64,000 nucleotides of DNA from contig CAUYUJ010018308.1 in assembly GCA_963575745.1 (NCBI GenBank), forward strand, positions 87,501-151,500, read 5' to 3'. Positions 10,443-19,526 of this stretch are shown here, piece after piece. Made by a program: the position numbers and the translations under genes. The notes under the pieces are model-generated. The model saw nothing but the letters and a program-made list of their open reading frames with translations. It was not told the origin of the DNA and searched no databases. This stretch comes from Prorocentrum cordatum (taxonomy: Eukaryota; Sar; Dinophyceae; Prorocentrales; Prorocentraceae). Position 1 is the first letter of the stretch. Every line of letters begins with the position of its first letter.

Positions 10443-10864
10443 AACAACAATAGCACGATCACGAAGCATGCACAAGTTAGGGCCGTGCGAGAGCTCGGGC
10501 GAGGCGCTGGGCACAGGAGGGGGGGTGCAGAGTACTGCAAGCTTGCGATTGGACGCCGCACCACGTGGGCTGGTTCACAGGGGCAGGACTTGGCCCGGCA
10601 CCAATTGCTACCGACGGGCCGCCTTCTCTCTTCCTGGAGCAGCTCGGCCAGGTATCATTAAAATGTCCGACTACACATGTGGCCCCAATGGGCCGGCATC
10701 GCTCGACGCACAATGGCAAGCAAGGCATTGCAAGCAAAAGGGTGCTGCGCGCGCACTGCTCGATGGGAATCGGGCGGCACAAAAAAATCCACTGTCGAGG
10801 GCAGGGGCCTGCCCGCCCGAGTTGGGCCAGCGGGGGCCTCGCCCACAGGTGTAAAGAAATTGCC

Positions 10865-11590
10865 TTGATTTGTCAGCAGTCGGCTACCCAGTTGGGAGTT
10901 AAGCGAGCAGGCGTGAGTCTGTTGGACGGCAGCTACGGCGGCGCAAATGCGTTTGCAAGCACTAGGCGCCCGTTGTTTCAAGTCTCTGCTTAATCGACCT
11001 CAACCGTGGCGGGCGGACGCTTTGCCGCGCAAGTTATTAAACATACGAGCATGAGCGTGGAGTGCGCCGAATGACGGTCACATGCGCTGACGACACGCGT
11101 GCGACCAGACTCCGCGACACCGCCCACCCGATCGCGGGGGGCTTCCACGACCTAGCCATCAACGCGCTTATGGGCGACTCGAGTAAGCTCCACACGATGC
11201 GGCAAGGTGCGACGACGAACGAAGTCGCGACAAAGCTGAACGGAGCGACGGCTAGGCTGGAGGGGCAGATTGCGGTGGGAGGGTGGGCCCCTGGCCCCGG
11301 CAAGACTAGCCGCCTGCCCATTGTGTTTGCGCGGGTTCGGCAGCAGCGCGCCGACGCGAAGACTGCGCAGACAGAAAGGACTGAAAGGACATCCCTACGA
11401 GGGAAATTGGGGGCCCTGGGGCCGCACCTGCCAGGAGACCAAGGGATGGCTGGAGAGAAGAGGCGCAGCTGCGACGCAATGAGAGTTGCGCGGCGGCTGC
11501 GTGGCATCTCCTGGGGCCTGGGCACTAGGGATAGGATTGAGCGCGCTGTGTTCATTGCTTTTGCGTTGGGGGCAGGGCCCGGGTGACTGG
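10865..11590 (+). pseudogene. LINE reverse transcriptase, C-terminal half, degraded
   Basis: Motif A region: QQSATQLGVKRAGVSLLDGS then GGANAFAST, resembling the D..NAF strand of dinoflagellate LINE RTs with three extra residues. Motif C region: VTCADDTRATRLRDTA (from 11077), where the usual YADD is CADD. Both catalytic Asp codons are kept but Tyr is lost. Downstream GGWAPGPGKTSRLP and LGPHLPGDQGMAGEKRRSC fit the thumb region. The two parts are in different frames (stops near 10990-11060). Confidence 0.6.
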
Positions 11591-12189
11591 CGGCGTTTGC
11601 ACTGTCGCCGCGATTTACGAACACTCTGGACAGGGTTATTGGCACACGCCCGAGGAAGATGGCACGCGGTAGGACGAGCTGGGAGAAGGGGGGGCGGGGT
11701 CATCAGGTGCAACAGTCTGAAGCAGGTTCTCGCTTCCTTGGGGATCGAACGCAGTGAGATAGCCCCGCGGATTAGGAGATCGCGATGGCACCGACACAAG
11801 GCCCTCTATCCAGGGGATTTCGGCTGCGCCCTGGCAGTTGTGTTTGGGGGGGCCGAAGTTTGACCAATATATGGGGTGCTACGGGTGGACGGGCTTAACG
11901 TCTGCGTTACTTATACGCCTTGGGCCCGCCAGGTCCTGGAGGACTTCCCCCGGCTTGCTGCAGTCCGTGAAGAAGTCGACGGGCGGTTTCCCGAACGTCA
12001 GTCTGACCTGGCCATGTTCTTGTGAGGCCTTGCAGAATGGCGCGCGTGGACAGCATGTGGCCCAAGTATTTCGCGCGGCGCGTCTACTTCGTGAGCGGAG
12101 GGGGTGGGCGAGGAGGTTGACGGGGCAGACGAGGAGGAGGAGGTCCGACCGTATTTTGAGAAGTGAGTCGTATACAGAATTGAAAATCC

Positions 12190-12365
12190 TCATAATTGCC
12201 GTTTTACTTAGTTTTTTTCTTTTTTTGTCTTTCCTCCTTAGTACCATTCTCATTTTGTTCGTTTTTTTTTTTTGTGTCCTCAAGTTTCTTCGTAATTTCT
12301 TTTTTCTTTTTCTTTCTTTTACTCGTTTTTTTTGTCTCGGTTTTTTTTTTTTTTTCATCTGCCCA
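12190..12365. repeat. T-rich low-complexity tract
   Basis: Runs of 5-13 T separated by single C or G, ending at 12356. It may be derived from a tail of the adjoining retroelement in the opposite orientation, or be independent. Confidence 0.6.
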
Positions 12366-12479
12366 TTGTCTTGTTTTTCTGTTTCTTCACTCTACATTGC
12401 TTGTTGCTTGTTGGTCTCCTTTGGGCGCTCTTTGGGTTTGTGGGCCCGCGGCTCATCCTAAAGCGCGCCTGGTTTGTGG

Positions 12480-13117
12480 GCCAGAGGCGTCTTCGAAGCG
12501 TGGTGGTTTCTCGGGGTGCATATGGGACGTTTACTTGGGTGCCTGCTTGTACGCCAGGGCTCTTCAGGATTCATCTGCCTTCCTCAGGATGTATCAGAGT
12601 TGGGTTTTTAGGGACTGACCCAGGTGTTCTTAGTTTTCCCTTCAACTTCTTCAGGATTCCAGGATGTCTACATATTCAATCGGATTCTGCATGTTGTGGG
12701 GAGGGTGTCTTGGGGAGGGGGTGTCTTGGGGTGTCTGGGGGTGCCCACGCTTTCCTCACGCGCCCGTCGTGCCCTTTGGGTGGGCGCGGTCGTCTTCGCC
12801 CGCCTCGCGGGAGGAGACGGCAGCCCAAAGGGCGGTGCTCCTGGGGTGGGCCAAGCCGTCTTCCCCCGAAGCACAGGGGGGGGACGGCCTAGCCCTGGGG
12901 GCACCAGCGGATTGACAACGACACCAACTCATACATGATGAATGTTTCGGGTGTATTGTGGCCTCAGGCGTCTTGGGTTCATGGGGGCCGTAGGCGTCTC
13001 TGGGGGGCGGGGTGTCTTGGGGCCATGGGCGTCCTGGACTGTCTCGGGTGCCCTGGGTGCCTTGGGGCTATGGGCTCCTGGGGGTGTCTTGGGGCAATGG
13101 GCGTCATGGGGTTTTAA
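12480..13117. repeat. GGTGTCTTGGGG-type repeats, no gene
   Basis: 12700-12760 and 12965-13110 hold degenerate repeats of GGTGTCTTGGGGCCATGGGC type, a relative of family W. 12765-12915 has GGGAGGAGACGGC and GGGGGGGACGGCC motifs facing each other. No coding sequence supported before the SL relic at 13124. Confidence 0.5.
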
Positions 13118-13123
13118 TGTTGT

Positions 13124-13145
13124 TCCGTAGCCAGTTTCGCTCAGG
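13124..13145 (+). other. Relict dinoflagellate spliced leader (DinoSL)
   Basis: The 22 bases match the DinoSL consensus at 19 positions. The first ten, TCCGTAGCCA, are exact; then GTTTCGCTCAGG carries three substitutions against TTTTGGCTCAAG. In the genome this sequence should be found only in SL-RNA genes or at the 5' end of reverse-transcribed, trans-spliced mRNAs. Here it lies 29 bases before an ATG and no SL-RNA gene structure (donor GT then Sm site) follows, so it marks a retrocopied cDNA. Confidence 0.75.
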
Positions 13146-13174
13146 CCAACAGAAGTTCTGAGGGCTCGCCTGCA

Positions 13175-13615
13175 ATGCCCAGGCAGCCGCAGTCCGCATT
13201 CGAGCAGATCATCCAGGGCACCGTGACCGTGCTCCCTCCCACGCCTGTGATGGACGAGCGCTGCAGGACGCCGTCTCCAGCGCCGTCCAGCGCGAGCCTG
13301 AGCAGTCGGGGCAGCCGTAACAGCCGTCTCAGCACCCGTCTCGCAGCCGCTACAGGCGCTGATGTGCCAGCAGATCAGCTCCCAGCTCATGACAGCCGTA
13401 TCCTACCTGATGTGCCAGTAGATCAGCTCCCAGCGCATGCTTCAACAATGGCGCAGGTTAAGTACAGCGAGTGGTTGTACGAGCAGCAGAGGACGCTTGC
13501 GGAGCTGACCTGGATGCAGCGGCCACGTGACGTTAGCATCATCATCCCCCTTGGAGGCGGCAGCGTGCACGTCGGCTTTGACTACAACGGCATAGCGACG
13601 CACTGGTGGATCTGA
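13175..13615 (+). CDS. Retrogene candidate, 146-residue hypothetical protein
   Basis: An intronless frame from ATG 13175 to TGA 13613-13615, directly behind a relict spliced leader; the frame is open back to 13118 but the SL places the mRNA start at 13124 and this is the first ATG. Residues 1-28 are mixed; 29-58 are Ser/Arg/Pro-rich (SLSSRGSRNSRLSTRL); 63-72 and 79-88 are a short tandem repeat (DVPADQLPAH, DVPVDQLPAH); 93-146 look folded (VKYSEWLYEQQRTLAELTW, SVHVGFDYNGIATHWWI). No known family is recognised and no function is proposed. It may still be expressed only if it acquired a new SL acceptor; whether the copy is complete or truncated at the 3' end cannot be told, but no poly(A) tract follows. 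Confidence 0.55.
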   Translation: MPRQPQSAFEQIIQGTVTVLPPTPVMDERCRTPSPAPSSASLSSRGSRNSRLSTRLAAATGADVPADQLPAHDSRILPDVPVDQLPAHASTMAQVKYSEWLYEQQRTLAELTWMQRPRDVSIIIPLGGGSVHVGFDYNGIATHWWI

Positions 13616-13734
13616 GAGCGCGCCAATAGCCACCACAGTAGAGCGGACGCGCCAGTTGGCGGATTGCGGCTCAGGAGAGAGACAAGTCTCTCCCTCCTCT
13701 CCCTCGCTTCCCCCCGACTCCCTCCTCCTCCTGG

Positions 13735-13890
13735 GGTGTCTTGGGGTGTCTTGCATGTCTTGGGTGGATGTCTTGGGGTGTCTTGGGGAGGGGTTGTCTT
13801 GGGGTGCCTTGGGGGTGTCTTGGAGTGTTTTGGGTATCTTGAGGTGTCTTGGGGTTGGGGAGAGCTTGGAGTGTCTTGGAGTGTCTTTGC
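13735..13890. repeat. GGGGTGTCTT tandem array
   Basis: About 14 copies of a degenerate 10-13 bp unit, GGGTGTCTTGG. Same motif as at 12700-12760. Confidence 0.75.
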
Positions 13891-13904
13891 ATTACAGATC
13901 GCAC

Positions 13905-14150
13905 ACGAGCTTATAATAAGTTGAAGGCACGACATAAGCTGCACTAAATGTAATACGACAGAAACGACGCTAAATCTGCCACTACAGTACGCGCCAAACG
14001 AATACACTACATTACAACACGATGCGAATGCACAACGCTAACACGCTAATATAGTACACAATACAACTGCACGGCGCCAATGCACTACACGAACCTATTG
14101 CGTAATCAACCTGCGCTACTACACGACGCGCCGGCCGCGTTTTATTACGG
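13905..14150. repeat. Left arm of inverted degenerate repeat pair P1
   Basis: Loose repeats of ACTACAC.AATGCAC and TACGACGC type, AC-rich on this strand. The reverse-complement style (GTGTAGTGCATTCGCG) fills 14760-14995. Between the arms lie a T tract and a W fragment, so the pair could fold into an imperfect stem of about 240 bp. Confidence 0.5.
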
Positions 14151-14154
14151 AGCC

Positions 14155-14171
14155 TTTTTTTTTTTTTTAAT

Positions 14172-14207
<36 letters not shown>

Positions 14208-14412
14208 TTTTCTTTTGTATTTTTTTTTTTTTATTTTTTGTTTTTTTTTTTTGTTTTTTTTTTCTTTTTTTGTTTTTTTTTTTCTATTTTTTTTTTTTTA
14301 TTTTTTAATTTTTTAATTTTTTTCTTTTATTTTTTAATTTATTTTTGTTATTTTTTTTTTTTTTTGTTTGTTTTTTTTTTTGTTTTTTTTTTTATGTTTT
14401 TTTTTTTTAATG
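14155..14412. repeat. Poly-T tract, interrupted
   Basis: About 255 bp that are over 85% T, with single A, G or C interruptions and several AATTTTTT steps. It sits in the loop of repeat pair P1. Confidence 0.85.
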
Positions 14413-14509
14413 GTACACCGCTACGCGACACTTACTGAATTAATGCGCGACACTGAGCACGCGATGTTTAGTACGCGACACTTTACGACGCGCTGCCTAG
14501 TCCACGACG

Positions 14510-14720
14510 CTGGCGCCGTCTTGGGGCAATCTGGGGCCTCTCGCGGGGCTCTCTTTGGCCACCCCCAGGCCTCCTTGAGGCATTGGCAAGCTGGCGGGGG
14601 CGAAACGGCGGGAAGGCAACAAACATTGAGTGCCTTTATGGTTGCGATGGGTTATGGCTTCTCGGAGGCTCACATTTGAAAGGCTTCGCGGCTCGAAAAA
14701 TGACTTCTTGGGCTCTCTGA
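14510..14720. repeat. Family W fragment with cassette
   Basis: CCGTCTTGGGGCAATCTGGGG, then GGCGAAACGGCGGGAAGGC followed by an AT-richer stretch to about 14670, is the same order as W-array followed by the A-rich cassette in block 2. Confidence 0.5.
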
Positions 14721-14759
14721 AGGCCCCCCTGGAACCATGCAACAACACGAATCATAATT

Positions 14760-14995
14760 GTTGATGTCGTGGCATGAATTGGCGTAGCACGTCCGTGTCG
14801 CGCATTCGCGTAGCGTTGTCGTGCAGTGTCTTCGTAGAGCGCATGAGTGAAGTGTATTATTGTAGTGTATGTGTGTAGTGCATTAGCGCAGAGTGTTCGC
14901 GTAGTATCAGGTGTTAGTGTATTCGTGTAATACGTTGTTATAATGTTTTGGTGTAGTGCGTTCGCGTGGTGTACTAAGTCGCGCATGCGTGTTTT
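14760..14995. repeat. Right arm of inverted degenerate repeat pair P1
   Basis: GTGTAGTGCATTAGCGCAG, GTGTTAGTGTATTCGTGTAA and GTGTAGTGCGTTCGCGTGG illustrate the unit of roughly 18-20 bp. Complementary in style to 13905-14150. Confidence 0.5.
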
Positions 14996-15084
14996 ATTGA
15001 GAATTCGGTGTGGCTGCAGCGCACTCCCATGCATGTCAGTGAATATATTGTTGGGGTTTGGTTATGCTGGGTTATTTTGGGCGC

Positions 15085-15510
15085 GGGCCCCTCTGGAACC
15101 CCCAAAGCCCCTCATGAACCCCCTGGGTTTCGCGTGGCCACCCCCCAGGATCCACAGGGACCCTCTGTGATTCCCCAGGTTTCCTCATGGCTTCCCAGAG
15201 AACGGTTACTTACGGGCCCCTACTGTCCAGTCTGTTTTCTGATGCCCTCTACGTCCCCATACGGTCCCCAGTTGCTCCCTGCTGCCCCTCGCGGACCCCT
15301 ACGGTCCCCTCTGTCTTAGGCGGCCCCGTCGGTCCCCTACGGCCTCCCGCTGTCCCCTGCGGTCCACTGCGGGCCCCTACGGACCCCGACGGTTCCTTGC
15401 GGTCCCCTGCGGCCCCCTGCGGTCCCCTACGGTGCCCTATTGTCGCTTTGGTCGTCTGCGGTCCCATGCGGCCCCCTACGGTCCCCATCTGTCCCTTACT
15501 GTTCCCCGCG
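15085..15510. repeat. GGTCCCCTGC decamer array
   Basis: 15085-15180 has CCCCTGGAACCCCCAAAG-type repeats; 15245-15510 has about 25 degenerate copies of a decamer GGTCCCCTRC, as in GCGGTCCCCTACGG. Open frames here are repeat products. Confidence 0.7.
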
Positions 15511-16060
15511 ACCATCGTCATCGTCGCCGCCGCCGTCGCCAGCCCGTCTCTTTATACGTATGCCCTCGCCCTCATGCTTCTCGCCCCCTCACCCCCCCCG
15601 TTCAGCCCCCCCCCCCCCCGCGACCTCGACTCCGCCGCTCCCTTCACCCCTCCGCCTGGTGTGCAAGTATGCATCCGCTTTCCCGCATCTTGCCCCCTCG
15701 CCGTGCCATCCTCAACCTTGCCCTCGACAGACCAGGTTGCTCTGCCGTGTGTGTACAATTACTATCTTGCCCCCGCGTCCCCTGCCCTGCCACATCTTGG
15801 TGAATTGATACGCCTTGCCCTCGTCATTCCGTTCACAGCAAGAGGGGGTGCGCATATGTGCAGCGCGCGGTTGTGCCTGTACGGTTGGGCCCAGCGTCGG
15901 CGAACATTCATACACGATCTGCGCCTGTTGCATGTACTTGCATTGTGCACTGCATTGTGAGACTGGCATTGCATGGCGGTGCATTCATGTGATGTGGTAT
16001 GTGTTGCATAGGCTTGCATTGTCCACGCAATCAGTGTATGTCCTGCGTTGCCTGAAGTGC
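15511..16060. other. C-rich then TGCATTG-rich sequence, no gene
   Basis: 15515-15650 is C-rich with runs up to 9. 15930-16080 is rich in TTGCATTG and GCATTGTG motifs, the same flavour as repeat pair P1. No coding frame supported. Confidence 0.4.
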
Positions 16061-16095
16061 ATTGCGATGCGCGTCAGTGCAGGGATGCATCATGA

Positions 16096-16118
16096 TCCGC
16101 ATTGCTTGTTTGGCTCAG
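16096..16118 (+). other. Possible third, more decayed DinoSL relic
   Basis: TCCGCATTGCTTGTTTGGCTCAG compares with the leader if two bases are inserted: TCCG, A, GC and TTTGGCTCA are kept. It lies 64 bases before the ATG of the next gene, the same arrangement as the two clear relics. The gaps needed make it tentative. Confidence 0.3.
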
Positions 16119-16181
16119 CAGCTAAGCCTGCACGTCTTCGCCGCGCACGGGGCTGTCCGCATACCGAACACAGGACAAACG

Positions 16182-16787
16182 ATGGGCAAAAGGCGTAGCA
16201 AACCGAGCAGTGGCCCAGATCCGATTCAGAGCTTGTTGACTTCTGGCATGAAGGCGTATTATGGTAAAAGTGATGATATTAAAAAAAGAAAGGGCTCAGA
16301 TTCAGACGACGAGTCTGATGATTACATATATGAGGCAGAGATCGAGCTTCGAGCGCGCCACCGCAAGTACGACAAACTAACGATCAAACAGGTAGAGTAT
16401 ATTATCCTGAATTTGAAAGGTGTCGGGGTGACAGCAGAAGATCTCGGTGAGCTTGGATCCAAGAGTTCGTTTCACATGAGGCAGGTTCGAGGGACCATGA
16501 TCAATCGTTACACAGACAGAAACAAAGCAAAAGAGCATAGCGAAGCATTGGCAAACCTTCGGACGACCCAGGGCTCAAATTACAAACAACGGTGCCTCAA
16601 GCTTTTATGTTGTGCTCTGAACGTTCCAGCTTCAAAGCAATTCAGGGCAGATAAAGACACTACGATGGGGCACCAGATGACCGTGTGGCAAGAGCAGTGG
16701 AACAAGCGCAAGAAGGACCGACCCTTTTTTGCTTGCACTGCCGCGTGCATTAGCGCAAATGCCCTCCCTCTCCTCAGGTCTCAGTAA
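16182..16787 (+). CDS. Hypothetical nuclear-type basic/acidic protein, 201 residues
   Basis: ATG 16182 to TAA 16785-16787; the frame is open further upstream but the coding look begins at this ATG (MGKRRSKPSSGPDPIQSLLT). Residues 33-47 form a basic then acidic patch (IKKRKGSDSDDESDD). 48-150 are balanced and probably folded (YDKLTIKQVEYIILNLKGVG, RQVRGTMINRYTDRNKAKEH). 130-150 include KQRCLKLLCCALNVP. The last 20 residues (FFACTAACISANALPLLRSQ) are less convincing, and a splice donor near 16725 is possible. Codons are more AT-rich than most coding-like stretches here. A possible SL relic precedes it. No family recognised; a DNA- or chromatin-associated role would be guesswork. Confidence 0.55.
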   Translation: MGKRRSKPSSGPDPIQSLLTSGMKAYYGKSDDIKKRKGSDSDDESDDYIYEAEIELRARHRKYDKLTIKQVEYIILNLKGVGVTAEDLGELGSKSSFHMRQVRGTMINRYTDRNKAKEHSEALANLRTTQGSNYKQRCLKLLCCALNVPASKQFRADKDTTMGHQMTVWQEQWNKRKKDRPFFACTAACISANALPLLRSQ

Positions 16788-16919
16788 ATGATGTGGTGCT
16801 GCGTTCATTGTAGTGCGTTGCGTTGCGTTGCATTGTCGAGTGCGTTGCGTAAGCGTTCGCTACCCTGGGAAGTGCTGTGCGCACTGCGCCGCGCGATTGA
16901 ACGTGCACTCGGCGATCAA

Positions 16920-17032
16920 CACACTCAAACCGATAGTAAGATCGATAGTGATATTAGGAATGAGATCGATAATGAAATCGGTGATTCTACCACTTGCATG
17001 GTCGATGATATCGATAGTGTGATCGCTCGCAT
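16920..17032. repeat. Left arm of inverted repeat pair P2 (GATCGATA)
   Basis: Degenerate repeats of ATCGATAGTGAT and GAGATCGATAATGAAATCG type. The complementary form is at 17375-17480. Confidence 0.6.
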
Positions 17033-17374
17033 TGCCCTCTGCGTGTCGCTCACCGTCCACACCCCTCACCCGTTTGAGCAATCGTGGCTAGGTCTCGTCA
17101 GAAATGTGGGCATGCGGGGGGGGGGGCAGAGGGGAGCAGGAAGTGAATGAGGGTGATGATGTGGATGAGGATGGTGAGGAGCTGGTGCCGTGGCCCGCAA
17201 ACGTCAAATACGGGCCCTCGGCGGTCGATTGAGAACTTCAGTCCTCTGTCGTCGGCTCGATTCCCGCACTTTGGCCTCGGATCCTCGACCCCCGAGTCTC
17301 GACCCTCAGCCTCCGATGCTCATTCACAGTGCATCGGCCCTCGCACTTCAATCATCGGTCATATTGCTATGAGC

Positions 17375-17482
17375 CACGGGGTCCCGCAACCAATCGCACT
17401 ATCGATCCCATTGCCGATCTCACTGTCAATCTGATAATCTCACTATCGATCTCACTATCGATCCCGCTATCGATTAGCAACA
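17375..17482. repeat. Right arm of inverted repeat pair P2
   Basis: CACTATCGATCCC, TCTCACTATCGATCTCACTA and CCGCTATCGATTAGC are the reverse complement of the left arm units. About 345 bp of unrelated sequence (including CCTCGGATCC / CCTCGACCC motifs) separates the arms. Confidence 0.6.
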
Positions 17483-17553
17483 TTATCAGCACCATTCTCG
17501 CCGTAGTCGTCGTCGTCGCCGTCGTCCTCGGCGCCCCCGCTTCGCCATGCCAA

Positions 17554-17709
17554 TGTCTGGCCGCCGAGGAGGGCGTCCGCGAGGTGAAAGACATGTACGA
17601 GTCATTGAAGAGGCAGGCTGACGAGGACGTGGAGGGAGGGAAGGGGAGGGAAGAGGCAGCGGCTGAAAAGAGGAGCGTGCAAGGGGAATGGGAGGGGAGC
17701 GTCATGTAG
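17554..17709 (+). CDS. Candidate terminal exon, charged protein
   Basis: One frame reads CLAAEEGVREVKDMYESLKR, QADEDVEGGKGREEAAAEKR, then SVQGEWEGSVM and stops at TAG 17707-17709. The first 30 residues have helix-forming, coding-like composition. The open frame extends upstream into GTCGTC triplets and repeat arm P2, which are probably not coding. No family and no start. Confidence 0.35.
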   Translation, partial: CLAAEEGVREVKDMYESLKRQADEDVEGGKGREEAAAEKRSVQGEWEGSVM

Positions 17710-17829
17710 GATTGTATCGAAGACGCCTACGGCGAATCATCGCCGCCCCCTGCAATTGTGGAAGCGCCTATGTGGCCGAACGTTGAGGCCAGACCTGCCA
17801 AGCTATCGGACCACGTGGTCCCCGAATCG

Positions 17830-18000
17830 GTTTGAAAAGCCTTCGGGGAACACGTGGGCATCTTGAAGGTCATCCTGGCAGCCTGGAGGCCATGTTGATC
17901 CTTTCGGGCCTTCTTGGAGGACGTCTTGGGGGGCTCTTGGGCCGTCTTGGAGGCCATCTTCAGCATCTTGGAGTTCAGGGCAGGGGGCATCAGAAGCATG
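17830..18000. repeat. Family W fragment, TCTTGG orientation
   Basis: GGCATCTTGAAGGTCATCC through CGTCTTGGAGGCCATCTT. Followed at 18000-18055 by TAACTCCACTTCGTGCCTCG, a tail that recurs at 33590-33612 (TAACTCCACTTTGTTCCTCG), so some W blocks share this border. Confidence 0.55.
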
Positions 18001-18284
18001 GGGGTAACTCCACTTCGTGCCTCGTGGCGCCGTGGTGGGCATTGCAGAGTTGAAAGTAGGGTGGCATAGGGTGCACTAAAGTATGTGGTGGAGTGCCTCG
18101 GGGAAGCGTTATCTAGCATGGAGTTGCGTAAATAACAGGTGTAGCATGTAGGTCAGAGTAGAGTAGTTCGAGCCTGAGTTGCGCGCGCAGCACAGGGTTA
18201 AGCTGAGGTGAGTAGACCAGCAAAGCAGCGCTTCGTGTAGATTGGGCGAGGTGGTCTAGACATGAGCACACCGTCGTGCACGCG

Positions 18285-18660
18285 CGCTGCCCAAGAGGGC
18301 CCGATAAGTCTCCAAGGCGGCCCGAGAGCGCCCAATATAAACGCCCAGTGGCCCCAAGAGGGCCCAATAGACCTCCAAGAAGCCACATGGGGCGCTCTAC
18401 GAGGCCACCCGAGAAGGTGCCAAGATGTCAAACCATTGATTTTTACTCAGGGTTCCTAAGTGATTGGGATTCTCGCTTCTTCGTGCCTCGACGCTCCATG
18501 CCGGACATCGAGGCTCCGAACAGCGCCCTAAGGCGGAGCAAGCAACCCCTAAGAGGGCCCCAGCGCGGCCTAAGAGGGCCCCAGGGCGGCCCCTGAGGCC
18601 CACCAGACGGCCCCCAGAGGCCCACCCCAAGAGAAAGCCAAAAGGGGGAGCACAAAGCGA
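18285..18660. repeat. Family W block, CCCAAGA orientation
   Basis: GCCCAAGAGGGCCC-type repeats in the opposite orientation to 17830-18000, with an inverted cassette (CCATTGATTTTTACTCAGGG then TTCTTCGTGCCTCGACGC) at 18430-18495. Confidence 0.6.
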
Positions 18661-18839
18661 CAGTGCAAGACACCCGCCAAACCGATGCCCCCAGGAGGCC
18701 ACAGGAGGCGCCCAGGAGACTCCAAAAGACTTCCAGAAGCCCACGAGGCCCCCAAGAGGCCCACAAAGAAACCCGTGGAAACGTCAAAACTGCCACCGAG
18801 AGGCGGCGCGCCCGCCAGCCCGCGCAGGAGCTCGCCAAG

Positions 18840-19526
18840 ATGAAGTGCCAGCACCCGTGGTTGAAGAGTGCGCTCGCGGCCATGGAGAAGGCCAAGGCTA
18901 GCGACAACTCAGACATGAGCGACAGCGATCAGAACTCAGGCGACATGTCGGACTCAGCTTCCAATGACGTGATCGGCTCGGCCGAGACGAAGAAGATGAA
19001 GATGAGGAAGGAGAAGGAGGACGGCTTAGTCGGCAAGAGCGACAAGCAGGATCAGACCCCTGTCAAAGGCCATCGTCGAAGCGAGCTGTCAGTCAAGGCT
19101 CGCAGCAAGGGCGAGAAGCACAATATCGACATTGGCGACAGGCACAAGAAGGGCAACGACAGCAAGAGGGAGAAGAGCGACGGCCAGAAGCGCGAGAAGG
19201 GCCACACCAGCAACATGAGGGAGAAGAAGCGCTGTCGCTCGGACTCGCGGCCGCGGTCAGCCTTTAAGCAGAACTTGAAGCAGCGGCAGCCGCTGCAGAC
19301 GGCCTCGGACGACGACGACGACAGCGACGACGCCGACGACAGCGCGGACAGCGACAACTCCGACGACAGCATGAAGCACAACGGCCGCCCACTCGGGAAG
19401 TACGCCAGCGAGCTTGGCGATGACACGAAGATACCAAAATGGATTGCCACCATCCAGGGCCTGAAGAAGCCCGACCAGCGTGCGCTGCAGCACCTTGCGG
19501 AGCATGAGTACATCGAGAACATGGAG
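18840..19526 (+). CDS. Charged Ser/Asp/Lys-rich protein, exon 1
   Basis: The most convincing multi-exon gene of the first third. From ATG 18840 (MKCQHPWLKSALAAMEKAKA) the frame gives about 229 residues: a Ser/Asp/Asn-rich stretch (NSDMSDSDQNSGDMSD), lysine/arginine-rich runs (ETKKMKMRKEKEDGL, KREKSDGQKREKGHTSNMR), an acidic block (SDDDDDSDDADDSADSDNSD), and a more conserved-looking end (YASELGDDTKIPKWIATIQG, LKKPDQRALQHLAEHEYIEN). The frame is open upstream into W repeats, so the ATG is chosen because composition changes just before it (PAQELAK). The donor near 19526 is not canonical GT; dinoflagellate introns often are not. Composition suggests a nuclear, intrinsically disordered protein; no family recognised. 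Confidence 0.55.

Larger units (their letters stand above)
8529..12180 (+). mobile_element. Decayed LINE-type (non-LTR) retrotransposon
   Basis: On the plus strand, in the expected order: an apurinic-type endonuclease region (8565-9130), a charged linker (about 9400-10140), and a reverse-transcriptase region with motif A near 10910-10965 and a modified YADD box at 11083-11094. C-terminal sequence continues to about 12020 (RQVLEDFPRLAAVREEVDG). The coding sequence is spread over several frames with stops and is cut by a GA microsatellite at 10143-10440, so the element is inactive. A T-rich tract follows at 12190-12365. LINE proteins nick DNA and copy their own RNA into the nick; the same machinery could make the SL-relic retrocopies in this window. 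Outer borders are uncertain and no target duplication was found. Confidence 0.6.

Noticed and set aside
12190-12365. T-rich tract as a transcription terminator
   Set aside because: Dinoflagellate nuclear genes are not known to end at T tracts, and several similar tracts occur here without adjacent genes.
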